Source: Prochlorococcus marinus str. MIT 0917
GTDB taxonomy: Bacteria > Cyanobacteriota > Cyanobacteriia > PCC-6307 > Cyanobiaceae
NCBI RefSeq assembly: GCF_027359575.1
Contig: NZ_CP114784.1
Coordinates: 434,001 to 498,000, forward strand
Direction of reading: 5' to 3'
DNA: 64,000 nt
Part shown: piece after piece, positions 7,966 to 16,077 of the stretch
Numbering within the stretch: the stretch's first letter is position 1
Layout of the letters: every line of letters starts with the position of its first letter
The notes under the pieces: model-generated
Told to the model about the DNA's origin: nothing
The model's input: only the letters and a program-made list of their open reading frames with translations
Databases searched by the model: none
Program-made: the position numbers and the translations under genes

Positions 7966-8139
7966 TCAATGATCGTGATGCACTTCTGCCGAGTTAGGCA
8001 TTTCATGGGCAGAAGACAATTTCTTCAATGATTGAGATCCACAAATAGCAGACAGAGCGATCACAACCAAGGATGCAGTGCTTAACAATTGAAGCACTAT
8101 CGGGAGATGTGAATTAATTCTTTCTCTAAAGGTAGTCAT
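7966..8139 (-). CDS. Small single-pass membrane protein with His-rich tail
   Basis: 57 residues: one membrane helix (IVLQLLSTASLVVIALSAI), then a hydrophilic tail ending AEVHHDH. The plan, and the short His-containing tail, resembles the gene at 28542. Function unknown. Confidence 0.55.
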   Translation of the reverse strand: MTTFRERINSHLPIVLQLLSTASLVVIALSAICGSQSLKKLSSAHEMPNSAEVHHDH

Positions 8140-8536
8140 TTGGGAAGTTAATTAACACTCCATTCAAACAAAAAGAATAAGCACCGTCCATAGCTTGAAT
8201 ATTATGAACTAAATAGCTAAAAGCAAAAAAATAAGCATAAATAAATTTAGTCCTACTGTTAAGAGTGATGTACTTGGTTTAAATTCATTAGCCAAAACTA
8301 GGGACTCACGCTCTTATTGATTTCTAATTATGACCTAAATATTTAAAAGTCTCATAAGATACATAATGAAAATTAGATATTGAAAGAAAGCATATGAATA
8401 AATAAATGTACAATTAAACAATAATCAACTCAAAACTACTCATGGCTGAGAAATTAATAAAGCCTAAAACCACTCGTCGTCAGATATCTGATTAAAATTA
8501 CACAAACAAAAATTAATTGTAATGAAAGGAAATAGA
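8140..8536. other. Intergenic, nothing recognised
   Basis: AT-rich. A 17-codon frame at about 8442 (MAEKLIKPKTTRRQISD) is present but cannot be supported as a gene. Confidence 0.4.
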
Positions 8537-9025
8537 ATGGATCTTCCTTCTCTAGACAAACTTAAAGAATTAGAAAAAAGCGCAAGAGTAGATGGGAGTG
8601 GCATTGAATTTGACTCTCTATTAGGACTATGGAAATTTAATTCAGTTTGGAAGCAGGGCTCAGATACAGAAGACACGATTTCAAGCACTTTGCTACAGGT
8701 TCTTTCAGCCAGTCTAGAGTTGAAGAAGAATACACAGAATCCAAAAGAAGAGAAATTTACTATCGCCAACGCAATTAAATTTGGATTATTAACTCTGAGA
8801 TTCAGTGGTTACGCAAATTTAGAAAGGAAGCAACCATTATTACCTTTTTCTTTTGATTGCATTCAAATAAAACTAGCTTCATTAACTATTCTAAAGAGAT
8901 CTCTACCGTCACCTGATCAAAAGAAGAGGCCGTTTTTTGCACTAATAGCTATTGATCAAAATGGTAAATGGTTGTCAGCAAGAGGAAAGGGTGGGGGACT
9001 TGCTCTATGGGTAAAAGATAAATAA
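8537..9025 (+). CDS. Conserved cyanobacterial hypothetical, PAP/fibrillin-like barrel
   Basis: About 162 residues from ATG 8537, preceded by AAGGAAAT; ATG at 8522 is an alternative. LLGLWKFNSVW near the start and GKWLSARGKGGGLALWVK at the end flank a beta-rich middle. A 'G-x-W' strand opening and a closing strand are typical of lipocalin-like folds such as PAP/fibrillin, but the match is only structural. Function unknown. Confidence 0.65.
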   Translation: MDLPSLDKLKELEKSARVDGSGIEFDSLLGLWKFNSVWKQGSDTEDTISSTLLQVLSASLELKKNTQNPKEEKFTIANAIKFGLLTLRFSGYANLERKQPLLPFSFDCIQIKLASLTILKRSLPSPDQKKRPFFALIAIDQNGKWLSARGKGGGLALWVKDK

Positions 9026-9144
9026 GCTACCAGGATTAAAATACCCTTAGATATTTTGTTCAGTAAACTCTTCTAATAATATTTGTAATAAGCAATATCT
9101 CCGTACATAAATTAATAAGCAAATGTTACATTTACGTAGTGACA

Positions 9145-9357
9145 TCAAGCGATAACTTTATTTCTCAGAGAAATCCTATCAATAGAATTTGGATGCTCTC
9201 GAACAAATTTATTGAACTCAATAGCTAACTGTCTAGCTTCAAAAGCATCAATGGCATAAAACCCTAACTCATGTCTTTTGTTATCTAAATCTCGGTAGCT
9301 AACAGCGTATCTTTTGCAGGATGTAATCGGTCTTGAAGACAATTTTTTTAATATCAA
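9145..9357 (-). CDS. Small soluble hypothetical protein
   Basis: 70 residues: KRYAVSYRDLDNKRHELGFYAIDAFEARQLAIEFNKF suggests a small alpha/beta fold (two strands and a helix), with a basic end. No signal peptide. Function unknown. Confidence 0.6.
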   Translation of the reverse strand: MILKKLSSRPITSCKRYAVSYRDLDNKRHELGFYAIDAFEARQLAIEFNKFVREHPNSIDRISLRNKVIA

Positions 9358-9705
9358 CTAACCATATCTTAAAAATAACAAAATAGTTCTGAAAGAAATC
9401 TACCGAACAATTTGGGATAGGAAACCGAATATAAAAAGACATAATGCTTTTGACCAATTAGATGTCAAATAATATCTGAACTAAATTCTTGATGACGATC
9501 GACGCGACCAAATTGTAGCTAAATTGCATCTTTAAAATTGTATAAAGTTTTAAAAGACTTAAAAATAACAAAGCGCCTAAATATTCAATTATTAGAAAAA
9601 CTAATTACATTAATAATTTTTACTTTATAAATTTGGTATTTCTCCCTACATACAGACATTAAGTAAAAAGGTAACTTTAAAAAAATTATTCAATTAATCA
9701 AAGTT
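9358..9705. other. Intergenic, nothing recognised
   Basis: Very AT-rich; no frame, hairpin or repeat stood out. Confidence 0.4.
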
Positions 9706-9786
9706 ATGACTTTAGATATTTACAAAGCGATTGTTAAAGCATCCGAGCAAGGAAATTTATGGGGACTAAAACGAACTGATTACTAA
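9706..9786 (+). CDS. 26-residue peptide, LWG family (copy 1)
   Basis: MTLDIYKAIVKASEQGNLWGLKR aligns with the first part of the 44-residue gene at 58880 (FYETIVEASDRGELWGIDR). Conservation of the Y-x2-IV-x-AS-x2-G-x-LWG-x2-R pattern supports translation. Two bases after its stop a second tiny gene starts. Function unknown. Confidence 0.5.
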   Translation: MTLDIYKAIVKASEQGNLWGLKRTDY

Positions 9787-9788
9787 CT

Positions 9789-9914
9789 ATGTTTAAATTC
9801 ACCAAATTTAAGTTTATTCAACTCATTATATTATGGAATCTACCAATCGTAATTTTATTTATAGCAATAATCTCAATACCCATAGAATTATCTGATTCAA
9901 TTTCAATTTTTTAA
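9789..9914 (+). CDS. Small membrane peptide
   Basis: 41 residues, almost all one hydrophobic helix (IILWNLPIVILFIAIISI) after a basic start. It begins two bases after the stop of the LWG peptide, so the two probably form an operon. Function unknown. Confidence 0.45.
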   Translation: MFKFTKFKFIQLIILWNLPIVILFIAIISIPIELSDSISIF

Positions 9915-10086
9915 CAACTCAGATTTCTAAACAAAAAAATTTCTTTTTAGTAGAGAAATAATTAATCAATAAGTGTAACCATAAAAATCTAGATATTCAC
10001 TACTTTTAAACAGCTTGAATAGCTAGAAATAGTAAAAATCTGGTATTTGATCTATGCCATTCAATAAGTACACAGCGCGTGTTTGA

Positions 10087-10398
10087 TTAAGCAGCTTTAA
10101 ACTGAACACTACTGTTGTCGGTCCATGTCCAAGCAGACTTCTCCATTGTAGATAGATCGACTCTGTGGCTCGCCATCCAGTCTCCATTGGCTTCTATAAA
10201 TTTCTCAATATTCCCCTCTGGGTGCTGATGTATAACAATGATTTTTTGAGGGTCATCATCACTACAACCTCTGTACAAGGGCTGAATATTAAACTCTCTA
10301 TGCCTTCTGGTAGCTTCTTTGCTGTCGAAGATTGCAGCCCACTCATCAAAGGTGCTTTCAACCTTAAAAGTAAAAACTGAGGTGACAGTAGAAGACAT
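10087..10398 (-). CDS. DUF3764-like small protein (copy 1)
   Basis: 103 residues. It starts MSSTVTSVFTFKVESTFDEWAAIFD and shares FTFKV/FSFKI...F-EWAAI(Y)D, a central Y-R/E-G, and HQHPEG/EQAEEG with genes at 26257 and 56109. The fold looks like a small ferredoxin-like (dimeric barrel) protein. I believe this is the picocyanobacterial family called DUF3764, but I am not certain of the number. Function unknown. Confidence 0.6.
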   Translation of the reverse strand: MSSTVTSVFTFKVESTFDEWAAIFDSKEATRRHREFNIQPLYRGCSDDDPQKIIVIHQHPEGNIEKFIEANGDWMASHRVDLSTMEKSAWTWTDNSSVQFKAA

Positions 10399-10502
10399 CT
10401 AAAATTTTTAATATGGTCAAACGATACCCAAACAAAACAAAACTGACTAACAGTTGTTGTAAAAACTAGATAAATAAGAAAACTTTCTGCTAGAAATAGC
10501 TA

Positions 10503-10724
10503 ATGCAAATACCAAGAAAAACCCTAAAACGAATCATTAACTTAATTGTTGTTCTAATCGTTGCCATTGTTGGTTTCATAAAAGTAAAGCACCCATTTAG
10601 TTATTTAATTGGAGTCCCTGTAACCAGTTGGGTCGTTTATCTTTTATGTAATGCCATGTGCACAGATATTCTTTTTGGAGAAACATTAGGTTGTTCAGAA
10701 AAAAGTATTTACAAGGAGAAATAA
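10503..10724 (+). CDS. Small membrane protein, two helices
   Basis: 73 residues: basic N-terminus, helix LIVVLIVAIVGFIKV, helix VPVTSWVVYLLCNAMC, and a tail with three Cys in total. Function unknown. Confidence 0.55.
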   Translation: MQIPRKTLKRIINLIVVLIVAIVGFIKVKHPFSYLIGVPVTSWVVYLLCNAMCTDILFGETLGCSEKSIYKEK

Positions 10725-10881
10725 GCTAACTACGAATTAAAACTTTATCAATAACGGGAGAGAACCATATGTCCCTAACCTGAAAAGTACTTGCAAAGAT
10801 AAACTCAAGTCAAGATATCGAATTAATCATAAAATTACTCTTGACCACTCAACATAACAAAATGATATTCGCTTTACTCAG

Positions 10882-11799
10882 TTGGAAATAATCTTTCTTT
10901 TAGCTGAATTAATACCATGTCTTTTAATAGGTTTTTTACTAGGACGATTTAAAAAAGATTTATCCCTAACGATATCTCGTCCTTTAATGAGCTATGGAAT
11001 TCCTGTCAGCTTGATGGGGATATTACTTAAGTCTGGCCTTGAATTCCCTTTAATACAATCTGCGGCTTTAGCACTGGTAGCTATTGGCTTTTTAATGACT
11101 CTATTAAATTGCCTACCTGGTATAAAAAACTTAATACCAAACAGATCTCTTCAATTAGGTAGTGCATTCGGAAATACTGGGTATTTCGGAATACCAGTTT
11201 CACTAGCACTGCTTCCAAATCATGCTTTGATTTACAGCATAGGTTTTGACCTTGGTGCGACATTAGTAATTTGGAGTATCGGTCCAATACTGCTAACAGA
11301 TCCTTCAAAAGTTTTAAGTTCTAATAGGTATTGGCAAAATTTCATAAAAGCAATCTTTAGAAGCCCTGCTGTAAAAGGACTGATTGGCGCATTAATAGTT
11401 CATTCATCACCATGGAATGAACAAATAACAGCCTTACTATGGATACCTTCAAGGGTTGTAATTGTTTTAGCACTTGTAATCGTTGGAATGCGTCTAAGTT
11501 GGCTGAGGAAAGAAAATCTCTCAAGAATAAAAATCCAAATAATATCCATAAAAAATGCTTTAATCATGAAACTGGTTGGATTGCCAGTCATTATGTTGAT
11601 CATTTCCTCAGTGATCAGATTACCCAACGTCATGCGAGAAGCTTTAGTACTTCAATCAGCTGCGCCAACAGCAATATCTGTCTTACTAATATCCCAAGCA
11701 GCGTCAAGAGATGAAGATGAAGCCACATCGCTTGTTGTCTTAAGTACGATCATCGCCCTCATATCAATTCCTGCTTGGTTGATGATTTTAAGATTGTAA
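10882..11799 (+). CDS. AEC-family permease
   Basis: 305 residues with about ten hydrophobic helices. Conserved features of the auxin-efflux-carrier family are visible: GNTGYFGIPVSLAL in helix 4 region, FDLGATLVIWSIGP, and near the end LVLQSAAPTAISVLLISQ. Family members transport small organic acids or amino acids; the substrate here cannot be told. The start is TTG (MEIIFLLAELIPC) because no upstream ATG is in frame and a later start would lose the first helix. Confidence 0.82.
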   Translation: MEIIFLLAELIPCLLIGFLLGRFKKDLSLTISRPLMSYGIPVSLMGILLKSGLEFPLIQSAALALVAIGFLMTLLNCLPGIKNLIPNRSLQLGSAFGNTGYFGIPVSLALLPNHALIYSIGFDLGATLVIWSIGPILLTDPSKVLSSNRYWQNFIKAIFRSPAVKGLIGALIVHSSPWNEQITALLWIPSRVVIVLALVIVGMRLSWLRKENLSRIKIQIISIKNALIMKLVGLPVIMLIISSVIRLPNVMREALVLQSAAPTAISVLLISQAASRDEDEATSLVVLSTIIALISIPAWLMILRL

Positions 11800-11862
11800 A
11801 AAGTTAACAACTATCGCCTTTTAACTCAACTTGTCTAAGTTGTAAGAAATACAATTTTTTTA

Positions 11863-12063
11863 ATGACCTCAGCTACAGCAACAAAAGCGACAGCAAAGAG
11901 AACAGCGGCAGTAAAATCATCAGCAGTAAAATCTCAATCAATTTATTCATCAACCCAATCAAGATTTGCCAGTTCAAAGTTAATTCAAAACCTAGGTTCA
12001 TCTAATGATGGGGTTCAATTCGAATTTTCAAGTTCGTTAAGAACTGCATTTGGAAGGGACTAA
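11863..12063 (+). CDS. Basic Ala/Thr/Lys-rich small protein
   Basis: 66 residues. The first third is low-complexity and basic (TSATATKATAKRTAAVKSSAVKS), like the tails of the H1-like proteins in this window. The second half has SRFASSKLIQNLGSSNDGVQ. It could bind nucleic acid; that is inference from composition. Confidence 0.5.
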   Translation: MTSATATKATAKRTAAVKSSAVKSQSIYSSTQSRFASSKLIQNLGSSNDGVQFEFSSSLRTAFGRD

Positions 12064-12069
12064 AATGAT

Positions 12070-12165
12070 ATGGACCTTTTAAAAACACTTTTTACAGTTG
12101 CTATATGTCTAGGTATTGGATGGGCAATCTCAAAAGGGATTATGTTTGGTTTGACTCATATTTAA
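12070..12165 (+). CDS. 31-residue membrane peptide
   Basis: MDLLKTLFTVAICLGIGWAI continuing to KGIMFGLTHI. A single hydrophobic helix, starting seven bases after the previous stop. Function unknown. Confidence 0.45.
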   Translation: MDLLKTLFTVAICLGIGWAISKGIMFGLTHI

Positions 12166-12332
12166 TATTCCTGAAGAATGGCATCCTACAAATGAAGAAC
12201 TTGAAGTGATAGAAAGAGCATGTATGAAAGTCAAGATCTCATGCCAAAAAAATAAAAGCGCAAACAAATGCAAATAAAAAATATATTTCAAATATGCTTA
12301 ACGCAATAGCAGCTCATTATCAAGAAAATTAA
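12161..12332 (+). pseudogene. Frameshifted copy of the W-x-P / CP-x2-FI family
   Basis: Two frames join at an A7 run (12246-12252). Frame 1 gives EEWHPTNEELEVIERACMKV; frame 2 gives YISNMLNAIAAHYQEN and ends at a stop that overlaps the next ATG. Joined, they align with the protein at 51303 (W-S-PT-x-EV..., FIALMLRDIADTFEEN). No ATG, GTG or TTG precedes frame 1 after its last stop; only ATA/ATT are available. It is most simply a broken upstream duplicate of the gene at 12332. Confidence 0.5.
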
Positions 12333-12523
12333 TGGCTAAAGAATGGGAACCAAAAGAAGAACATCAAGCAGTTATTGCAAGGAGTATAGAGTTTATTTCT
12401 GATGAATTAGCTGAGTTACAAGAGGCTTTACGGTGTCCAAATTCATTTATTGTTGAAATAGCTAATAGGGTAGTATCTGAATATAAAACAAACCAAATCA
12501 TCATTAGAAGAGATGAAGAATAA
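12332..12523 (+). CDS. Small acidic protein, W-x-P / CP-x2-FI family (copy A)
   Basis: 63 residues. EWEPKEEHQAVIARSIEFISDELAELQEAL then RCPNSFIVEIANRVV matches genes at 50488 and 51303 on the other strand: W-x-P, a long acidic helix, then C-P-x2-FI. Its start overlaps the stop of the frameshifted copy upstream. Function unknown; the layout suggests a small helical protein. Confidence 0.65.
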   Translation: MAKEWEPKEEHQAVIARSIEFISDELAELQEALRCPNSFIVEIANRVVSEYKTNQIIIRRDEE

Positions 12524-12643
12524 ATGGAATTTCTGCAATCACATGATTTAAACCAATTGGGGCTTTGGACGCCTCTTATTGGAGGTATTCTTCTTTACGT
12601 TGGCTTAAATCTAAAAATCACTGAAGTTGATCCTAATGAGTAA
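12524..12643 (+). CDS. 39-residue membrane peptide
   Basis: MEFLQSHDLNQLGLWTPLIG then a hydrophobic helix (GGILLYVGLNL) and an acidic tail. It begins immediately after the preceding stop, so it is in the same operon. Function unknown. Confidence 0.45.
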   Translation: MEFLQSHDLNQLGLWTPLIGGILLYVGLNLKITEVDPNE

Positions 12644-12704
12644 TCAATACATGAAAAATGGGTACAACGATAAGAAAAGGTTCAATTTATTAGAATAGTT
12701 TTGG

Positions 12705-12896
12705 ATGAAACAAGGAACTCTTGAACTAATTTTTTTTGCTCTGATTTTCTTGAGTCTTCAATTTTGGTGGATAAGGATGACAATTAAAAATGGTCGAACT
12801 GGAGAAGTAGATAAATGGGGGCAAAAAACAAACCCAAAAAAACTAAATGAATTGGAGAAAGTGAAGCAAGATTTAGAAAAACTTTTTCGATCTTAG
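12705..12896 (+). CDS. Small single-pass membrane protein
   Basis: 63 residues: helix LELIFFALIFLSLQFWWIRM, then a charged tail ending KVKQDLEKLF. WWIRMTIKNG matches WWVRITLKEG of the gene at 2663. Function unknown. Confidence 0.6.
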   Translation: MKQGTLELIFFALIFLSLQFWWIRMTIKNGRTGEVDKWGQKTNPKKLNELEKVKQDLEKLFRS

Positions 12897-12925
12897 TGCT
12901 CAATACTACTAAAACTCTTTAAATA

Positions 12926-13228
12926 ATGAACTATCAAATTTTGCTTGAAAGCTACGCTGCTGGTGAATGGATTAATAAAGACGAAATATCATTACTAGAA
13001 TTAGAACTTGATTCTCAACTAGAATCTATTAAATTTTCTCGCACTCAAGGTTGCACAGAGAAAGCACCAAAGCACATTTGCGAGGCAGCTCAAGTTTGCG
13101 AAGGTAGTAGTTGGCTCACTTGCTTTGCTTCAATACTAGATAAGGCCAATCCCCTTTCCCTTGGGAATAAATCAAGAGGAGCAAAAGTTATTGATGCACT
13201 TATAGATAACAATTATTTAATGAATTAA
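12926..13228 (+). CDS. GSSW-motif paralog family (copy 3)
   Basis: 100 residues. APKHICEAAQVCEGSSWLTC and FASILDKANP match copy 1 at 722 closely. Preceded by a small membrane protein 30 bases upstream on the same strand. A two- to three-Cys pattern (CTEKAPKHIC, VCEGSSW, LTC) is stronger here than in the others. Function unknown. Confidence 0.75.
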   Translation: MNYQILLESYAAGEWINKDEISLLELELDSQLESIKFSRTQGCTEKAPKHICEAAQVCEGSSWLTCFASILDKANPLSLGNKSRGAKVIDALIDNNYLMN

Positions 13229-13287
13229 AATAGTAGAAACATTTATCAATTCATTATTAATAGACAAATTATTATTAAACAAATCCA

Positions 13288-13500
13288 ATGAGCAATAGTG
13301 AAAGTCGTGAAGAAAGGAAAAAACGTTTTAAAAATCTCTCAAGTGCAGAAAGAAAAATGTTGATTAGAAAGAAACTAGAATTACAAGGTTTAACAGAGGG
13401 AAGCGGTGTGAGGGGAAAGGATCAATCGTCTTACGACAAAGAAGAAATTATAGATTTAATTCTATTAACAAGATGTTTTCAAAAGAATAAATTTCAATAA
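13288..13500 (+). CDS. Small basic hypothetical protein
   Basis: 70 residues, highly charged: REERKKRFKNLSSAERKML, then GLTEGSGVRGKDQSSYDKEE, and a hydrophobic end. Function unknown. Confidence 0.55.
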   Translation: MSNSESREERKKRFKNLSSAERKMLIRKKLELQGLTEGSGVRGKDQSSYDKEEIIDLILLTRCFQKNKFQ

Positions 13501-13551
13501 CTCATCCAACCAAAATTTGTTTTACGAAGTTAATCGCTGCAAAATGGGTAT

Positions 13552-13755
13552 ATGAATAAACCTATTAAAAAAAAGAAAATTACCTTTGCAAGGTTTGCTG
13601 TTCGTACTCTTGCTATTTCTGCAAGCACCCTCGCTCTATTTGATTTTCTAAAAGGAGACTATCAAGCAGGAGGGCTTCTAGCACTTGGATGGTTAACCAT
13701 CGTGATCGGGGAGAAAAGGATGTTTAATGGGGAAAAGACAAATGAAGAAACCTAA
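13552..13755 (+). CDS. Small two-helix membrane protein
   Basis: 67 residues: basic start NKPIKKKKITFARF, two hydrophobic helices (TLAISASTLALFDFL and GGLLALGWLTIVIG), acidic tail. Function unknown. Confidence 0.6.
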   Translation: MNKPIKKKKITFARFAVRTLAISASTLALFDFLKGDYQAGGLLALGWLTIVIGEKRMFNGEKTNEET

Positions 13756-13892
13756 GAAAATTTCCAACTGTTAACTATCAATAAATAGATCTATAAAATT
13801 CATTCAGCTTTTATTCTCTATGCCAACATAAAAGAGGTAAGAGTATATAAGACTTTAAATATTGAGGCATTTTATTCCACCCCATTAGTTCT

Positions 13893-14153
13893 ATGAGTGA
13901 GACAAAGACAAATAAGAACTTCAATCTGACAGAAATGAAGTTCAAGTTTAATGATCTATTTACTGGAATTGCATTGCTTTTGTGTGCATTTTTATGTGCG
14001 TTTAGCCTTGCACTAATTGCAATAAGGCTAGGGCCAATAGCTAAATGGGCTAATTATCAGACTATTTGTGTAGAACAAGAAAGTTTAAAATCCCCAATCG
14101 AATGGGCGGTGCGTAAGTGCAATGGGAGGTCAAAAGTTTATCAAGTGAAGTGA
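13893..14153 (+). CDS. Small membrane protein with C-terminal ICVEQ / KCNGR motif
   Basis: 86 residues: one membrane helix (LFTGIALLLCAFLCAFSLALI) then a periplasmic-type tail with TICVEQES ... EWAVRKCNGRS. The protein at 44247 has VVCIGQTS ... LAVQRCNGRN with the same spacing, so these are paralogs. The two tail Cys could form a disulfide. A terminator follows directly. Confidence 0.65.
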   Translation: MSETKTNKNFNLTEMKFKFNDLFTGIALLLCAFLCAFSLALIAIRLGPIAKWANYQTICVEQESLKSPIEWAVRKCNGRSKVYQVK

Positions 14154-14154
14154 A

Positions 14155-14187
14155 GGCAACTCAATTAAAGTTGAGTTGAGGCTTTTT
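14155..14187 (+). terminator. Rho-independent terminator
   Basis: caactcaa and ttgagttg arms (14157-14178) followed by gctttttact, right after the small membrane gene. Confidence 0.7.
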
Positions 14188-14244
14188 ACTATTCAGAAGA
14201 TAACGTCTTTCGTAAGGACCCATAACATCAAATCAATAGTTTGT

Positions 14245-14832
14245 TTAGAGCCAAAACAATAGAAATCCTGCCAAAAGTCCAGACATATGACCTAACAAAC
14301 TAATTCCAGGTAAGAATGACCAAATAATTCCAATACCGGTAAGCAAAGAAATAGATTTAAGTAATCTTGGATCTTTCTTTAGGTGACATCCAATGAACAA
14401 AAATCTTTTCTTTCCATAAATTGTAGTCATTAGAATAAACGCGTCGATACCAAATAAAACACCACTAAAGCCAATGGCTAGAGACATAGCATTTCTATAA
14501 ATTAAAATATCTACGCACCAACAAATGAACGCTTGGAGAGGCATTATCAATAAAATAAAAGCCAGAAAGAAATAGTCACTTTGAAGGCTTAAAGATTTAA
14601 GAAAATATCTAGCTACGATGATTCCAGAGATATTTGCCAATAAATGATTAACATCACCATGAAAAAAATGGGATGTAATAATCCTGTATGGCTCATAAAA
14701 CAAACGTCCAGACCAATAAGCAATGGAAGCCTTATCAATTATTCCAAAGAAATCTGTTGCAAAGAAGCAAATAGTGCAAGCCAAAAAGGGGACAAAATAT
14801 TGCCAATCATCTTTTGAAATCTTCTCAAGCAT
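14245..14832 (-). CDS. Rhomboid-family intramembrane serine protease
   Basis: 195 residues, six or so membrane helices. HLLAN in helix 2 region, the catalytic-Ser motif GFSGVLFG (about residue 120) and GHMSGLLAG with the catalytic His (about residue 180) are the rhomboid signature. It lacks extra domains, as in compact bacterial rhomboids. Substrates are unknown. Its start at 14832 is the only ATG before the first helix. Confidence 0.88.
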   Translation of the reverse strand: MLEKISKDDWQYFVPFLACTICFFATDFFGIIDKASIAYWSGRLFYEPYRIITSHFFHGDVNHLLANISGIIVARYFLKSLSLQSDYFFLAFILLIMPLQAFICWCVDILIYRNAMSLAIGFSGVLFGIDAFILMTTIYGKKRFLFIGCHLKKDPRLLKSISLLTGIGIIWSFLPGISLLGHMSGLLAGFLLFWL

Positions 14833-15005
14833 TCGTAAATAGATTTACTAATAATCCAATCGTACTTCGTGAATATGATCTATCGAAAAACAAATAGGGT
14901 TAATTCTTTAACTATGTGAATAAGCTAAAATATTTACCTATCAAGAACATCACCCATAAAGAAAAGGACTAAGGCCTAAGGTGAACAAATCTATTATTGA
15001 TATAA

Positions 15006-15332
15006 ATGAAAATTGATGTAAAAAAGAGACTAAATCTCAATAGTTATGAATGGTGGAGAAACCACCGAAGGTTTGTAACCCTTGGATTATTTCTTGCAAT
15101 TTTTGCAGGCTATGTCAGAGGTCCTTCAGCGAAAGACTTCAAAGTGAATGATATTTGCGGACGTCTAAGCGCTGATTTAATTACAGGGGAAAAGGCTGCA
15201 AGAGAATTGAAATTAGGAAAGAAAAGAATCGATGGACTAAAAGGAGAGAAAGCTGATATTACTAATCACTACTACCATGCCAAGTACTACTGCCAAGGCT
15301 ACACAAAAGGCAATGTAGGATTGGGATACTAA
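15006..15332 (+). CDS. Membrane-anchored two-Cys small protein (2-Cys family)
   Basis: 108 residues. N-terminal anchor FVTLGLFLAIFAGYV, then DICGRLSADLITGEKAARELKLG ... YYCQGYTKG. The C ... K-x-A-x2-L-x-L ... C pattern recurs in exported proteins at 20315, 34653, 37222 and 56401. A periplasmic disulfide is inferred. Followed by a terminator-like stem at 15350. Confidence 0.6.
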   Translation: MKIDVKKRLNLNSYEWWRNHRRFVTLGLFLAIFAGYVRGPSAKDFKVNDICGRLSADLITGEKAARELKLGKKRIDGLKGEKADITNHYYHAKYYCQGYTKGNVGLGY

Positions 15333-15349
15333 TGACATCTTTACTAAAA

Positions 15350-15403
15350 TAGCCAGAGAAAAGCATTGCACTTTTCAGGCCGCTTTAACGGATCTGGCTT
15401 TTT
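15350..15403 (+). terminator. Terminator between convergent genes
   Basis: agccaga ... tctggct with an inner gaaaag/cttttc pairing, then TTTTT. It lies between the 15006 gene and the convergent H1-like gene. Confidence 0.5.
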
Positions 15404-15405
15404 GA

Positions 15406-15993
15406 CTAAGCTTTTACAGCTTTAAGACTAACTTTTCTTGCGCGTTTCGCAGGTCTTCCTGCTACAGCCTTAGATGCTCTCTTTGAAACTGAGTTTGCGC
15501 TTGAAGTTGCTTTTTTAGCTTGAGCAGAAGCTACTTTCTTAACTGCTGTTTTAACTTTAGAAGTCTTAACTTTTGATTTTGCAGCGCTCTTGGCTGGAGC
15601 AGCTTTAGTTACTGCTTTCTTTGCAATTACTTTTTTAGCAGCAGTTTTTTTGATAGCAGCCTTTTTAGCTGAGGGTTTTGCTGAAACTTTTTTAGCACTC
15701 GTAGTCTTACGAGTACGGTGAGAGAGAATCAAAGCCCACTCATCAGCACTAACATTTGCAGGCTTATTTCCATGGATCTCAGAAACTTTTGCAGCTTTCT
15801 CAATATCCTTTATTAAGTTTTTCCAAGAAGCAGCATAACGCTTGTCAGATTGTGACTTAGCACCGCTCTCTACAAGAGTTTCAACAACTTGTGATGCTGT
15901 AACTTTTTTTCTTCTTCGGTTAAAAATTTCCTTTTGAAGAGTAGCGATCATTGCTTCGCCTTTAGCGCTAACTTTGATACTTAATTGAGACAT
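15406..15993 (-). CDS. Histone-H1-like DNA-binding protein (copy 2)
   Basis: 195 residues. The first ~95 are nearly identical to the protein at 4478 (few substitutions such as GEAM for GDAL). The tail is longer and more irregular: Ala/Lys/Ser-rich with KKAAIKKTAAKK and KSKVKTSKVKT, ending GRPAKRARKVSLKAVKA. DNA binding is inferred from the H1-like tail and AT-hook-like GRPAKR. Keeping two copies with distinct tails suggests differentiated roles rather than a recent duplication. Confidence 0.75.
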   Translation of the reverse strand: MSQLSIKVSAKGEAMIATLQKEIFNRRRKKVTASQVVETLVESGAKSQSDKRYAASWKNLIKDIEKAAKVSEIHGNKPANVSADEWALILSHRTRKTTSAKKVSAKPSAKKAAIKKTAAKKVIAKKAVTKAAPAKSAAKSKVKTSKVKTAVKKVASAQAKKATSSANSVSKRASKAVAGRPAKRARKVSLKAVKA

Positions 15994-16017
15994 TGAATTA
16001 AAAATTACCTATATACA

Positions 16018-16040
16018 ACATCTAGCACATTGTGGGTATA
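16018..16040 (-). promoter_or_regulatory. Promoter segment shared by the two H1-like genes (copy 2)
   Basis: On the minus strand ATACCC-ACA-ATGTG-C-TAGATGT, 16 or more of about 22 positions equal to the segment at 5019-5042, at the same distance from the start codon. Confidence 0.45.
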
Positions 16041-16053
16041 CAAACCGAACAAT

Positions 16054-16077
16054 CTATTTACATGTAGATGTAAATAG
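16054..16077. promoter_or_regulatory. Perfect 10-base inverted repeat upstream of H1-like gene
   Basis: ctatttacat-gtag-atgtaaatag, arms of 10 with a 4-base spacer, 60-85 bases before the start codon. It could be an operator for a dimeric regulator or a hairpin. Confidence 0.45.

Noticed and set aside
8442-8495. 17-codon basic peptide
   Set aside because: Too short, no relatives in the window, no ribosome binding site.
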